Source: AC-49 sp963817035 (GTDB lineage: Bacteria > Actinomycetota > Thermoleophilia > Solirubrobacterales > Solirubrobacteraceae). From it: DNA of 64,000 bases. The stretch spans positions 124,001-188,000 of the forward strand of contig CAWFMM010000003.1 of the NCBI GenBank assembly GCA_963817035.1, read 5' to 3'. The stretch's first letter is position 1, and every line of letters starts with the position of its first letter. The notes under the pieces were generated by a model. That model was not told where the DNA came from. It made no database searches and worked only from the letters and a program-made list of their open reading frames with translations. Shown in pieces: positions 53,158-62,038 of this stretch. Made by a program: the position numbers and the translations under genes.

Positions 53158-54060
53158 ATGCTGATAGCCAGGCGGGATGGGCGCCTGATCCTGATCAGGC
53201 AACAAGACCATGGCGTGCTCGCCGGAGATATCGCCGACCTCTGGGGCAACGATCGCTTCGACGCGCCCAAGCCGTTGGATCAGGTGCGTTTGGGTGCGGC
53301 GATACACGACGATGCGTGGGCGGAACCCGATGCCGAGCCGCTCTTCCACGAGGGCGAAGGGCGGCCCCAGAGCTTCTGGGAGATGGAGATCGAAAAGCAC
53401 ATTCCGCTCTATCGCCCGGGTGTCGAGGCAGCGTTTCGAAAGGACCCGTACGTCGGTCTTCTGGTGTCGATGCACTGGACCGGGCTCTACCGCGGCCGCT
53501 GGGGCATGCAGTCCCGCATGATCCAACATGGCGTTAGCGGCCGGACGGCCGTTGAGCGAGATCTGGACGACGCAGTCGACGAGCAGGAGCGCCACTGGAT
53601 CGATGTCAGGCAAGGCTTGATCCAAGGAGAGATTCGCAGCGAGTTCGAGGCCAACCTCTGGCACAACTACGACCTGCTACAGGCGTACGACTTTCTGTCG
53701 CTGTTTGCTGGTCTGGGCGATCACAGGCCGGCGCCGAACGCTGAGTCGCAGGTCTTCGCCGACATCATCAGAACCGTGGACCACGTGCCCGGCCCGCGGC
53801 GAATCCAGAATGTCCCGACGGCGATCGCCGGCCAGCGCGTGGAGCTTACGCTGACAGCCGTTGAGCCGAGTGTCGTCAGCGTCGATCCGTACCCGTTCCA
53901 GTCGGACGAAGTCGAACTAAGCGTCCAGGGCACGGCGATCGAAGATCGACGCTACTCAAACCAGGATGAAGCGCGCGCAGCACTCGAGCAGGGGGAGAAG
54001 CTTATGGTCACGTGCCGGATGATCCGGGGCACAAGGGTGACCCCGGGAGTTGAAGCGTGA
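53158..54060 (+). CDS. DUF3891-family protein
   Basis: The 300-residue protein resembles DUF3891 members: an opening LIARRDGRLILIRQQDHGVLAGDIA-like stretch, here shown as IRQQDHGVLAG, and IHDDAWAE. The His/Asp pattern (QDHG, HDDAW) could bind metal, suggesting an HD-like hydrolase, but no function is established that I know. It is the first gene of a DUF3891-cupin-leuCDB operon. Upstream ATGs at 53118 and 53132 are out of frame. Confidence 0.72.
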   Translation: MLIARRDGRLILIRQQDHGVLAGDIADLWGNDRFDAPKPLDQVRLGAAIHDDAWAEPDAEPLFHEGEGRPQSFWEMEIEKHIPLYRPGVEAAFRKDPYVGLLVSMHWTGLYRGRWGMQSRMIQHGVSGRTAVERDLDDAVDEQERHWIDVRQGLIQGEIRSEFEANLWHNYDLLQAYDFLSLFAGLGDHRPAPNAESQVFADIIRTVDHVPGPRRIQNVPTAIAGQRVELTLTAVEPSVVSVDPYPFQSDEVELSVQGTAIEDRRYSNQDEARAALEQGEKLMVTCRMIRGTRVTPGVEA

Positions 54061-54485
54061 AGTACGTCCGGCTGTACTCGGACGCAGACGGAGAGTCGCG
54101 GTTTGACGACGTCGTCTTGGCGGCTGAGACGCGCGGCGTGTCCTACGACTCGGAGCTGATGGTGAGGTTCTCCGATCCGATCCCGGCAGTCGACGTCATG
54201 CTGCGTGAGGTCGAGAAGGAGGCGTCGTCGGAGGACCCGCACAACGCACCGCGGCGCCAGATCATCGTTCAGCTGGTTGGCGAGTCCGAAGTTGAGACGT
54301 CGACCGGCGAGGTACGGCGCTTCGGGCCAGGCGCGATAATGCTGCTTGAGGACACCGACGGTAAGGGTCACATCACGCGCCGGGTCTCAGACGGCGAGCG
54401 GCTGACGCTGCTGATCACCCTGCCCGAAGACCCCGAAGCATGGCCCCCCGCAACAAGTGTCCGCTCCGCTGAGCCGCGGAACTGA
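54057..54485 (+). CDS. Small cupin-like protein
   Basis: The 142-residue protein has a cupin-type segment (RFGPGAIMLLEDTDGKGHITR) quoted here as FGPGAIMLLEDT, with ExxQLVGESEVET upstream. It overlaps the DUF3891 stop (ATGA) and precedes leuC by 4 bp. Metal ligands are weak; the role is unknown. Confidence 0.65.
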   Translation: MKYVRLYSDADGESRFDDVVLAAETRGVSYDSELMVRFSDPIPAVDVMLREVEKEASSEDPHNAPRRQIIVQLVGESEVETSTGEVRRFGPGAIMLLEDTDGKGHITRRVSDGERLTLLITLPEDPEAWPPATSVRSAEPRN

Positions 54486-54489
54486 TCGA

Positions 54490-55878
54490 ATGGCCGAGTC
54501 GCTCACAGCCACCTCTTTGTTCGACAAGGTGTGGGCGTCGCACGCCATCCGCGACGACCTCCTGTACATCGACCTGCACATGTTGCACGAGGTGTGCAGT
54601 CCACAGGCGTTTGAGGGGCTGAGGCTTACGGGTCGGCGGGTTCGCCGCCCGGATCGGACTTTGGCGACGGCTGATCACAACACGCCGACTGACGGGACGA
54701 TGGCAGCACGCCTGATCGAAGACCGGCTGTCCCGCGCGCAGGTCGAGGCTCTCGAGCGCAACTGCCAGCAATTTGGCGTCCCGGTCTTCTCCCTTGGCTC
54801 GGCCCGCCAGGGAATCGTCCACGTCATCGGTCCCGAGCTTGGCGTGACGCAGCCTGGCATGACAATTGTCTGTGGCGACTCCCATACCGCGACGCATGGG
54901 GCTTTCGGCGCGCTCGCCTTCGGCGTCGGTACGAGCGAGGTGGAGCACGTTCTCGCGACGCAATGTTTGATCCAGAGCAAGCCGAAGGCGATGCGAATTC
55001 GCTACGAAGGAGCGCTCAGTCGTCTGGTGACGGCGAAGGATGTGATTCTCTCGACGATCGGCCGACTTGGTGTCGGAGCCGCGATTGGACACGTCGTCGA
55101 ATATGCGGGTCCGATCATCGAGCAGATGTCGATGGAGGGTCGCATGACTATCTGCAACATGACGATCGAAGGAGGCGGTCGCGCCGGCATGATCGCTCCG
55201 GACGACCGCACCATCGAGTGGCTCGAGGGCCGCCCCGCTGTTCCGAGCGGGGCGAAATGGCATGAGGCGCTGGAGCGCTGGGGCGCGCTGAAGTCCGACA
55301 CGGACGCCACGTTCGACACGGAGGTCGTCCTCGACGTATCCGAGTTTTCGCCGCAAGTGACGTGGGGGACGACACCGGCGATGACGGTCGGGGTCGCAGA
55401 GGCCGTACCCGAGCCGACAACCTCAGCAGAGGGACGCGCTCTCGCGTATATGGATCTGAAGCCCGGCACGCCGATTTCGGAGATCTCGGTTGACCGCGTC
55501 TTCATCGGCTCTTGTACCAACGCGCGGCTGGGTGACTTGCGCGCAGCTGCACGCGTACTCAAGGGCCGCAAGGTCTCGCCGACAGTCTCGGCGATGGTCG
55601 TTCCCGGTTCGCAGCAGGTGAAGTGGCACGCCGAGCAAGAGGGGCTCCACGAGATCTTCCTGGCCGCCGGCTTTGACTGGCGCGAGGCCGGCTGCTCGAT
55701 GTGTCTCGGCATGAACCCCGACGTTCTGCAGCCGGGGGAACGGTGTGCGTCGACGTCTAACCGTAACTTCGAGGGCCGTCAGGGGGCGGGCGGCCGCACA
55801 CACCTCGTGTCCCCCGAGATGGCTGCGGCGGCCGCCATCGAAGGGCACTTTGTGGACATCCGGGACTGGGATACCTAG
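54490..55878 (+). CDS. leuC: 3-isopropylmalate dehydratase-like large subunit
   Basis: The 462-residue aconitase-family protein has the [4Fe-4S] ligands in GSCTNAR and CSMCLGMNPD and the LeuC signature VCSPQAFEGLRLTGR (short form SPQAFEGLR). With LeuD it isomerises 2- to 3-isopropylmalate or, in related proteins, hydrates maleate or citraconate-type substrates. It sits in a catabolic operon without leuA, so a non-biosynthetic hydratase role is possible. ATG 54490 was chosen from family alignment. Confidence 0.9.
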   Translation: MAESLTATSLFDKVWASHAIRDDLLYIDLHMLHEVCSPQAFEGLRLTGRRVRRPDRTLATADHNTPTDGTMAARLIEDRLSRAQVEALERNCQQFGVPVFSLGSARQGIVHVIGPELGVTQPGMTIVCGDSHTATHGAFGALAFGVGTSEVEHVLATQCLIQSKPKAMRIRYEGALSRLVTAKDVILSTIGRLGVGAAIGHVVEYAGPIIEQMSMEGRMTICNMTIEGGGRAGMIAPDDRTIEWLEGRPAVPSGAKWHEALERWGALKSDTDATFDTEVVLDVSEFSPQVTWGTTPAMTVGVAEAVPEPTTSAEGRALAYMDLKPGTPISEISVDRVFIGSCTNARLGDLRAAARVLKGRKVSPTVSAMVVPGSQQVKWHAEQEGLHEIFLAAGFDWREAGCSMCLGMNPDVLQPGERCASTSNRNFEGRQGAGGRTHLVSPEMAAAAAIEGHFVDIRDWDT

Positions 55879-55886
55879 CAGAGCTG

Positions 55887-56459
55887 ATGGAGCCCATCTC
55901 ACGAATCAGTGGTGTTGTCACCGTCCTTGACCGTGACGATGTCGACACGGACCAGATCATCCCAAAGCAGTTCATGAAGCTGATGCAGCGGTCCGGCTTC
56001 GGCGAATACCTGTTCTACGACTGGGCGCGGGAGCCTGGATGGTCGCTCCCGCAGACCCCGGTGCTGGCTACAGGTAGCAACTTCGGATGCGGCTCGTCTC
56101 GAGAGCACGCGGGCTGGGCGCTGCGCGATTACGGCTTCCGAGCGGTGATCGCTCCGAGCTTCGGCGACATCTTCTATTCCAACTGCACGAAGATCGGGCT
56201 GCTGCCGATTGTGCTCACGCGCGACGAGGTAACAGCCGTGATGAGTGCAGGCAACGTCAACATCGACCTGGCCGAGCGGACTGTGACGTGGAAGGGCGGC
56301 CACGCCACCTTTGACATCGATTCGGGCATTCAGTTCCGCTTACTGAACGGGGTGGATGACGTGCTCGCGACACTGCGGCATCTCGACGAGATCGAGGCGT
56401 ACGAAAATGAGGCTACTGGCCATCTTACGAGCACCACCGAACTGGAGCGACTGCTGTGA
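55887..56459 (+). CDS. leuD: 3-isopropylmalate dehydratase-like small subunit
   Basis: The 190-residue LeuD-type swivel domain has GSNFGCGSSREHAGWAL and IAPSFGDIFYSNCTKIGLLPI, typical of bacterial LeuD. It starts 8 bp after the leuC stop and its stop overlaps the GTG of leuB. It supplies the substrate-binding loops of the dehydratase. Substrate preference is not decided by the motif seen. Confidence 0.92.
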   Translation: MEPISRISGVVTVLDRDDVDTDQIIPKQFMKLMQRSGFGEYLFYDWAREPGWSLPQTPVLATGSNFGCGSSREHAGWALRDYGFRAVIAPSFGDIFYSNCTKIGLLPIVLTRDEVTAVMSAGNVNIDLAERTVTWKGGHATFDIDSGIQFRLLNGVDDVLATLRHLDEIEAYENEATGHLTSTTELERLL

Positions 56460-57496
56460 GTCCTACGATCATTGTGCTGCCCGGCGACGGCGTCGGACCC
56501 GAGGTGATGACGCCGGCCGTCGAGCTGCTGTGCGAGTTCGGCGACTTCGACCTGATCGAGTTCCCGTTTGGTGGAGCTTCGATCGATGCCTATGGCGTGC
56601 CCGTGACCGATGAGGTGATCGCTGCGTGCCGCGAGGCTGACGCTGTCCTCGTGGGTGCGGTCGGCGGCCCAAAGTGGGACACGACCGACGCGTTGGCACC
56701 ACGTCCCGAGCAGTCTCTCATGCGACTGCGGCGCGAGCTTGAACTCTACGTCAACTTGCGGCCGATTCGCGTCTACGAGTCGCTCCGCGGCGTCTCTCCG
56801 CTGCGGCCCGAAGTGCTGAAAGGGGTAGATCTCCTGATCGTCCGCGAGCTCACTGGGGGCATCTACTTCGGCGAACGCGGACGCCGCCCGGACGGGTCAG
56901 CGTTCGACGTTTGCGAATACTCGATTCACGAAGTCGAGCGCATTGCGCGCGCCGCTTTCCGGCATGCTCGCCACCGCGTCACGAGTGTCGACAAGGCCAA
57001 CGTTCTCGAGACCTCGCGTTTGTGGCGCGAGGTCGTCGAGCGCGTTCACGAGGACGAGTTCCCCGAGATCGAGTTGCGCCATCTGCTCGTCGATAATGCT
57101 GCTTTCCAGCTCATTGCGCGGCCGGACCAGTTCGACGTCGTGCTCAGCGAGAACCTGTTCGGGGACATCTTGAGCGACGAAGCCGCCGTGCTCAGCGGGT
57201 CGATCGGACTGTTGCCGAGCGCCTCTCTGGGTGACGGGCGCCCTGGTCTGTTCGAGCCGGTACACGGCAGCGCCCCAGACATTGCTGGCAAGGGTGTGGC
57301 GAGCCCGCTGGCAATGTTCCTCACGATAGCGGCGCTTTTCGAGTACGGCCTCGATATGCCGGACGCGGCAGCAGCCGTCGTGGAGGCTGTCCGCGCTGCA
57401 CTCGATAACGGACTGCGGACCCACGACCTCGGCGGCTCAGATACGACAGCCGAGGCGGCCGCCGCCGTCCGGTCTCTGCTGGTGGCTACGGCTTAG
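56456..57496 (+). CDS. leuB: 3-isopropylmalate dehydrogenase-like beta-decarboxylating dehydrogenase
   Basis: The 346-residue enzyme belongs to the isocitrate/isopropylmalate dehydrogenase family. It has the LeuB-type loop EQSLMRLRREL, the active-site stretch RELTGGIYFG and the metal/NAD region FGDILSDEAAVLSGSIG (short form GDILSDEA). These favour isopropylmalate, but the family also contains D-malate dehydrogenases. It oxidatively decarboxylates a 2-hydroxyacid to a 2-oxoacid. GTG 56456 overlaps the leuD stop (GTGA). Confidence 0.9.
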   Translation: MSPTIIVLPGDGVGPEVMTPAVELLCEFGDFDLIEFPFGGASIDAYGVPVTDEVIAACREADAVLVGAVGGPKWDTTDALAPRPEQSLMRLRRELELYVNLRPIRVYESLRGVSPLRPEVLKGVDLLIVRELTGGIYFGERGRRPDGSAFDVCEYSIHEVERIARAAFRHARHRVTSVDKANVLETSRLWREVVERVHEDEFPEIELRHLLVDNAAFQLIARPDQFDVVLSENLFGDILSDEAAVLSGSIGLLPSASLGDGRPGLFEPVHGSAPDIAGKGVASPLAMFLTIAALFEYGLDMPDAAAAVVEAVRAALDNGLRTHDLGGSDTTAEAAAAVRSLLVATA

Positions 57497-57505
57497 TGCG
57501 GTCGT

Positions 57506-57895
57506 CTACCGGAGCGCGCTGCGCCCACCTGTCCAGATCAGCACGCGCGCTATCTGCCCGTCGGGGGTCACGTCGAAGAAGTTGCAGTTGTGCATATCGT
57601 TATGCGTGCCGTCGGTATGGTCTCCGACGTAGTTCTGCACCGTCGCGAAACGCCAAGACGCCTCGTCGACCACGATCGTGCTGATCCGGTGATCGATGGA
57701 CTCTGATGTATCGAAGAAGTCGCTGAACGTCCTACGGATCTGTGCCCGGCCCTCGGATGTGGCACCGTCTGTCAGCACGAGCACGGTCGCGTCGTCTGCG
57801 AACAGCGACACCAAGCCGTCGAGGTCCTTCTCATCCATCGCACGGAAGTAGTCCGCCGCGAGCAACTCGAGTCGTTTCCGTCGGTCCGTAGCCAT
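57506..57895 (-). CDS. NTF2-like/SnoaL-family protein
   Basis: The 129-residue protein has the alpha+beta cone fold of SnoaL/ketosteroid isomerase relatives (YFRAMDEKDLDGLVSLFADDATVL, shown as LFADDATVL; GRAQIRRTFSDFF). Such proteins act as isomerases, cyclases, dehydratases or small oxygenase partners. It is 3 bp downstream of the SDR gene, so the two are co-transcribed and convergent to leuB. Confidence 0.82.
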   Translation of the reverse strand: MATDRRKRLELLAADYFRAMDEKDLDGLVSLFADDATVLVLTDGATSEGRAQIRRTFSDFFDTSESIDHRISTIVVDEASWRFATVQNYVGDHTDGTHNDMHNCNFFDVTPDGQIARVLIWTGGRSALR

Positions 57896-57898
57896 TGA

Positions 57899-58627
57899 TC
57901 AGTGGATGCTGTAGCCGGCGTCGGCGACGACGATCGACCCGTACAACGACGTCGACTCGTCGCTGGCCAGGAATGCGATCACGCGGGCCGTCTCCTCCGA
58001 CTCCGCGAAGCGGCCTGACAACGTCCGGTCGGAATACTTCCGCCGCTCACCCTCTGGGTCTCCCGTCGAGTCGAAGTAGGCGCGATTCAGCGGAGTGTCT
58101 ACCGGCCCGGGGACCACGCAGTTGATGCGGATGCCTTCCCGACCGTGGTCGACCGCCATCGCGCGCGTGAGGTGAGCGAGCGCGGCCTTGGACGCGCAGT
58201 AGGCAACAAAACGGTCTTTCGCAATCAGCCCGAACTGCGAGCCAACGGTCACGACTGTCGGCATCCTACCTTGCCGCAGATACGGCAGCGCGGCTCGGAC
58301 ACAGAGGTACGGGCCCGTCACGTTCACGCTGATCACCCGATGCCAGTCAGCTGGTGAGGTTTCCTCGGCGGTGCCGACGACGTCGATGCCGGCCACGCAG
58401 ATGAGGGAGTCGAGCCCGGCGAGGCGTTCGACGGCTGCCGAGATTGCAGCGTTGACGGCGCTTTCGTCGCCTACGTCTGCGATCACCGTTCGGTCATCAG
58501 CGGCATCCGATCGCACCGTCAGGTCCAGTGCGATCACGTCCCAGCCGCGCGACTCGAGAAGCTGGCATGTCGCCAACCCGATTCCCGACGCGCCTCCCGT
58601 GACGATTGCTCTGCGAGCGTCAGACAT
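57899..58627 (-). CDS. Short-chain dehydrogenase/reductase, second paralogue
   Basis: This 242-residue SDR is similar in length and sequence to the one at 34504-35232: VTGGASGIGLATCQLLESRGW at the N-terminus (short form GGASGIGLA), catalytic YCASK with Ser in TVGSQFG, and the same C-terminus (ADAGYSI). It is divergent from the nitroreductase gene and co-transcribed with the NTF2-like gene. It probably catalyses the same step as its paralogue in another branch of the pathway. Confidence 0.9.
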   Translation of the reverse strand: MSDARRAIVTGGASGIGLATCQLLESRGWDVIALDLTVRSDAADDRTVIADVGDESAVNAAISAAVERLAGLDSLICVAGIDVVGTAEETSPADWHRVISVNVTGPYLCVRAALPYLRQGRMPTVVTVGSQFGLIAKDRFVAYCASKAALAHLTRAMAVDHGREGIRINCVVPGPVDTPLNRAYFDSTGDPEGERRKYSDRTLSGRFAESEETARVIAFLASDESTSLYGSIVVADAGYSIH

Positions 58628-58810
58628 GCGTACAATCTAGTGCCCAAGCCTCGCGGACGTCTTCGTGTTATCCACGGCTCCGAGCGGGAAAGTTCCCAAG
58701 ATCACCGGAGTCCGGGCACGCCGGTAGTGGTTTAGTAGATCGCGAATGGTTCAACGCGCGGCATCGCAGCCGGAGGACCTCACGGGAGCAGCATCGCCAG
58801 TGGAGCGCAT

Positions 58811-59488
58811 TTGACCGCCACCGCCTCAGAGCCCTTGCCGTTGTCGGCGCAGGAACTGCTGCGCACGACGCGCGCGGTTCGAAAGCGGCTGGACTTCGAT
58901 CGGCCGGTTTCGCGCGAGCTGATCACGACGTGCGTGCGTGACGCACTTCAGGCGCCGTCGGGTTCCAACCGCTGGCCACTTCAGTTCATCGCGGTCGATG
59001 ACCCGAACGTCCGGCGGCGACTCGGCGAGATCTACCGTGAGGCGTACGCGACGTACAAGTCGGCCGACGGTGTCTATATCGGGAGCATCGAGAAGGGGTC
59101 TGCCGTGCGGAATCGCCAACAACAGCGCACAGCGGGCTCGGCCGACTACCTCGGCGAACACATCGGCGATGCTCCTGCGCTCGTCGTAGGCGCCGTCCAT
59201 GGGCGGACAAACAGCCTGACGCGGCTGGCGACGCTCCTGGGCTCGGGGATCCCAGGGATGTGGTCATTCATGCTGTCAGCGCGGCTGCGTGGGCTGGGAA
59301 CGTCATGGACGACCGTTCATCTGCTGAAAGAGGCTGAGTTCAACGAGGCGCTCGGCATCCCCGGCGATCGGATAACAACGTTCTGCATGACGCCGGTTGC
59401 CTACACGAAAGGCACCGACTTCAAGCCGGCGCTTCGCCCCGATCCCGACGAGGTTCTGCACTGGAACCGATGGACGGACCGGTCGTGA
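58811..59488 (+). CDS. Nitroreductase-family flavoprotein
   Basis: The 225-residue protein has the FMN-binding nitroreductase landmarks: TTRAVRKRLDFD near the N-terminus, APSGSNRWPLQFI and the C-terminal GIPGDRITTFCMTPVAYTKG (short form GIPGDRIT). Such proteins reduce nitro groups, quinones or conjugated double bonds. The start is TTG 58811 with GGAG 5 nt upstream. It is divergent from the SDR gene. An earlier start would not add conserved sequence. Confidence 0.85.
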   Translation: MTATASEPLPLSAQELLRTTRAVRKRLDFDRPVSRELITTCVRDALQAPSGSNRWPLQFIAVDDPNVRRRLGEIYREAYATYKSADGVYIGSIEKGSAVRNRQQQRTAGSADYLGEHIGDAPALVVGAVHGRTNSLTRLATLLGSGIPGMWSFMLSARLRGLGTSWTTVHLLKEAEFNEALGIPGDRITTFCMTPVAYTKGTDFKPALRPDPDEVLHWNRWTDRS

Positions 59489-59531
59489 TCGCGAACTTGA
59501 CATCCCGATGGACCCTGACTAGCTTGAAAAG

Positions 59532-59541
59532 CAAGCGCTTG
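59532..59541. promoter_or_regulatory. CAAGCGCTTG palindrome before the Rieske oxygenase operon
   Basis: A perfect 10-bp palindrome 76-85 bp before ATG 59617, in the only promoter space of the operon, matches the candidate TetR site of the other island units. Confidence 0.7.
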
Positions 59542-59579
59542 GAAACGTGGGCAAGCACCACCCGGGAGCCGGAGGTCCC

Positions 59580-59624
59580 ATGACCTTGGCCCAGACACAT
59601 ACCTCGCGACCGCCACATGGATAG
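59580..59624 (+). promoter_or_regulatory. Possible 14-codon leader ORF
   Basis: GGAGG is spaced 4 nt before ATG 59580, which opens MTLAQTHTSRPPHG and ends at TAG 59624, overlapping the reductase start at 59617. The reductase itself has no obvious ribosome site, so translation may be coupled through this leader. Confidence 0.4.
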
Positions 59625-60804
59625 CGTCGTGGTCGTCGGCGGCGGGATCGCCGGGCTCGAGTCGGTGGTCGCCCTCCGGGAGCAGGGCTACCAGGGCGCC
59701 GTGACACTGCTGTGCGCGGAGCCGAGGCTGCCGTACGATCGCCCACCCCTGTCGAAGGAAATCCTTCGCGGCGATGCGGACGAATCCGAGCTCGAGGCGG
59801 ATTGGGACGAGCTCGATGTGGACGTGCGCCTAGGCTGCGCGGCCCGGGCTGTCAGCCAGGGGGTCGTCCAAACGGACGCAGGCGACATCCGCTTCGACGG
59901 CTTGGTCATCGCGACCGGCACCACGCCGCGCACCCTCCCCGGCGGTGAGGCTCACGACGACGTTTATCACCTCGCGACGGTGGAGGATGCACTCGCTCTT
60001 CGCTCGCGGCTGACGAGCGGCGCTCGTGTGGTGATCATCGGCGCCGGCTGGATCGGCGCGGAGGTGGCTACCACCACAGCGGATCGCGGCTGTTCCGTCA
60101 CCGTCATCGAGGCACGCGACGCGCCGCTGGCGTGCGCCCTGCCACACGACGTCGGCATGTTGACAGCGCCCTGGTACGCGGCGGCGGGGATCGACCTCCA
60201 TCTGGGCGCCAATGTGTTGACCGTGGAGCCCGGCCAGGTGCTCCTATCGAGTGGCGAGAGCGTTGGAGCCGACGTGATCGTCGTCGGGATCGGAATCCGT
60301 CCTCAAACGGATTGGCTGAAAGGCTCAGGCATAGACATGGACGCCCGGGGCTACGTGCTTGTCGACGCGGGCATGCGGACGTCGACGCCTGGAGTCGTCG
60401 CGGTCGGCGACTGCACGTCCTGGGAGTCCCGCTTGTTCGACGTGCGTATCCAGATGGCCCACTGGGATCACGCGCTGCGCTCTCCGGGGACCGCCGTTGC
60501 AAGCCTTCTCGGAGCGGACGCGGTTTACGATGCCGTGCCGTACTTCTGGTCGGACCAGTTCGGCCGGAGCCTCCAGTACCTCGGGCACCACATCGAAGGC
60601 GACGACGTGGTCATGCGCGGGGAGTCGTCCGCCGACGACTGGTCGATGTGCTGGCTACGAGACGGGCGGCTCGTGGCTTTGTTGTCGGTCGGGAAGCCGC
60701 GCGACATATCGCACGGACGACGCGTCATCGCGTCGCAGCATCGCGTAGACCGTCTGAAGTTGCAAGATGCGACCGTCGAGGTCGTCGAGGCCGTCGCAGC
60801 CTAA
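59617..60804 (+). CDS. FAD-dependent ferredoxin reductase of the Rieske system
   Basis: The 395-residue protein is a BphA4/RhlB-like reductase with FAD motif VVVVGGGIAGLES, NAD(P)H motif VVIIGAGWIGAEVA and the C-terminal VVAVGDCTSW. It takes electrons from NAD(P)H to the Rieske ferredoxin. It is first in the Rieske operon, 37 bp before the oxygenase gene. The N-terminus of the family begins at ATG 59617. Confidence 0.93.
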   Translation: MDSVVVVGGGIAGLESVVALREQGYQGAVTLLCAEPRLPYDRPPLSKEILRGDADESELEADWDELDVDVRLGCAARAVSQGVVQTDAGDIRFDGLVIATGTTPRTLPGGEAHDDVYHLATVEDALALRSRLTSGARVVIIGAGWIGAEVATTTADRGCSVTVIEARDAPLACALPHDVGMLTAPWYAAAGIDLHLGANVLTVEPGQVLLSSGESVGADVIVVGIGIRPQTDWLKGSGIDMDARGYVLVDAGMRTSTPGVVAVGDCTSWESRLFDVRIQMAHWDHALRSPGTAVASLLGADAVYDAVPYFWSDQFGRSLQYLGHHIEGDDVVMRGESSADDWSMCWLRDGRLVALLSVGKPRDISHGRRVIASQHRVDRLKLQDATVEVVEAVAA

Positions 60805-60841
60805 GCCTTATCAAAGCGGAGCGGACACCGAGGGAGCTCAA

Positions 60842-62038
60842 ATGACTGAAACAAAGATTCCAAACCACCGCTGGGCGACGAAGTATCCCGACCTCGGTAC
60901 TGAGCCGCTGTCGACCGAGCCATACATTTCGGAGGACTTCTATCAGCGAGAGCGCGAGCTGTTTGCGAAGAGCTGGCTGAACGTCGGCCACGTCGACGAT
61001 GTCGGAAATCCGGGCGACTACATGGTCCGGGAGATCGTCATCTGCAACGTGTCACTCTTGGTAACGCGTGACATGGAGGGCGAGATTCACTGCTTCCACA
61101 ACGTGTGCTCTCATAGGGGCAACAAGCTCGTCTGGGACCCGGATGGCTCCTGTCGTGGCCATATCTCGTGCCGGTTCCACGGTTGGACTTTCGATCTCAA
61201 GGGCAACCTCGCGAGCATCACGGACGAGGCGAACTTCTTCGGTCCCGACAAGAACCAGCTCGGCCTGGCGCCCGTTGCCAGTGCGGTCTGGAATGGGTTC
61301 ATCTTCGTCAACCTCCAGCCGGAGCCGTCCGAGACGATCGAAGAGTACCTCGGAAGCCTTTACCAGGACATGCCGGAGATTCCCTCGGAGCTCCGTCTCA
61401 CGTTCCGTTACGACGTATCGGAACGCACGAACTGGAAGGTCGCCCTCGACGCGCAGAACGAGGCGTATCACGCGCCGATGCTCGGACCGGTGCACGGCTC
61501 CTTCGGGGACGCCTTCACGACGACCGACGACGGTTACATTCGCTTGGCCAACGTTGAGCTGATTGGCAAGCACGTCTTCTGGTCGGTCGACGCCGACCCC
61601 GAGTATGAGCCGCCGGGTGTCCAGGCGGTCCTCGACAGTGAGCTGCCGCCGATGCGCTTCGAGCTGCCGAGCACCTCGGCGTTCGACTTCTACATCCTGT
61701 TCCCGAACTTTGTCTTCGGATTCGTTCCCGGTTTCAGGGGCCTGATGTTCACGTACAATTTCTGGCCGCTCGCCATCGACGACACGCTCTGGGAGATTAG
61801 GTTCTTCTTCCCGAAGGCCACGACGGCAACTGAAATGCTCACCCAGAACTACCTGAAGGCAAAGTTCCGCGACACGCTCGCCGAGGACATCGCGGGTCAC
61901 GAGCGGACGTATCAGGGGCTCGCGTCGCGCGCGAAGCCTCACATCATTCTCCAGGACGAGGAAACCCAGATCCGCGGCTTCTACAAGACGCTCTTGGATC
62001 GTGTTAATGAGCTGGTTCCCGCGGAGGCTCCCCGATGA
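60842..62038 (+). CDS. Rieske non-heme iron oxygenase, alpha subunit
   Basis: The 398-residue protein has the Rieske motif CSHRG ... CRFHGW (Cys-x-His and Cys-x2-His) and a non-heme iron segment NEAYHAPMLGPVH. The residue that bridges the Rieske and iron sites is usually Asp before Tyr-His; here the sequence reads N-E-A-Y-H, so Glu takes its place, as in carnitine oxygenase-type enzymes. The substrate is unknown. GAGGGAGC precedes ATG 60842. The stop overlaps the next start (ATGA). Confidence 0.92.
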   Translation: MTETKIPNHRWATKYPDLGTEPLSTEPYISEDFYQRERELFAKSWLNVGHVDDVGNPGDYMVREIVICNVSLLVTRDMEGEIHCFHNVCSHRGNKLVWDPDGSCRGHISCRFHGWTFDLKGNLASITDEANFFGPDKNQLGLAPVASAVWNGFIFVNLQPEPSETIEEYLGSLYQDMPEIPSELRLTFRYDVSERTNWKVALDAQNEAYHAPMLGPVHGSFGDAFTTTDDGYIRLANVELIGKHVFWSVDADPEYEPPGVQAVLDSELPPMRFELPSTSAFDFYILFPNFVFGFVPGFRGLMFTYNFWPLAIDDTLWEIRFFFPKATTATEMLTQNYLKAKFRDTLAEDIAGHERTYQGLASRAKPHIILQDEETQIRGFYKTLLDRVNELVPAEAPR

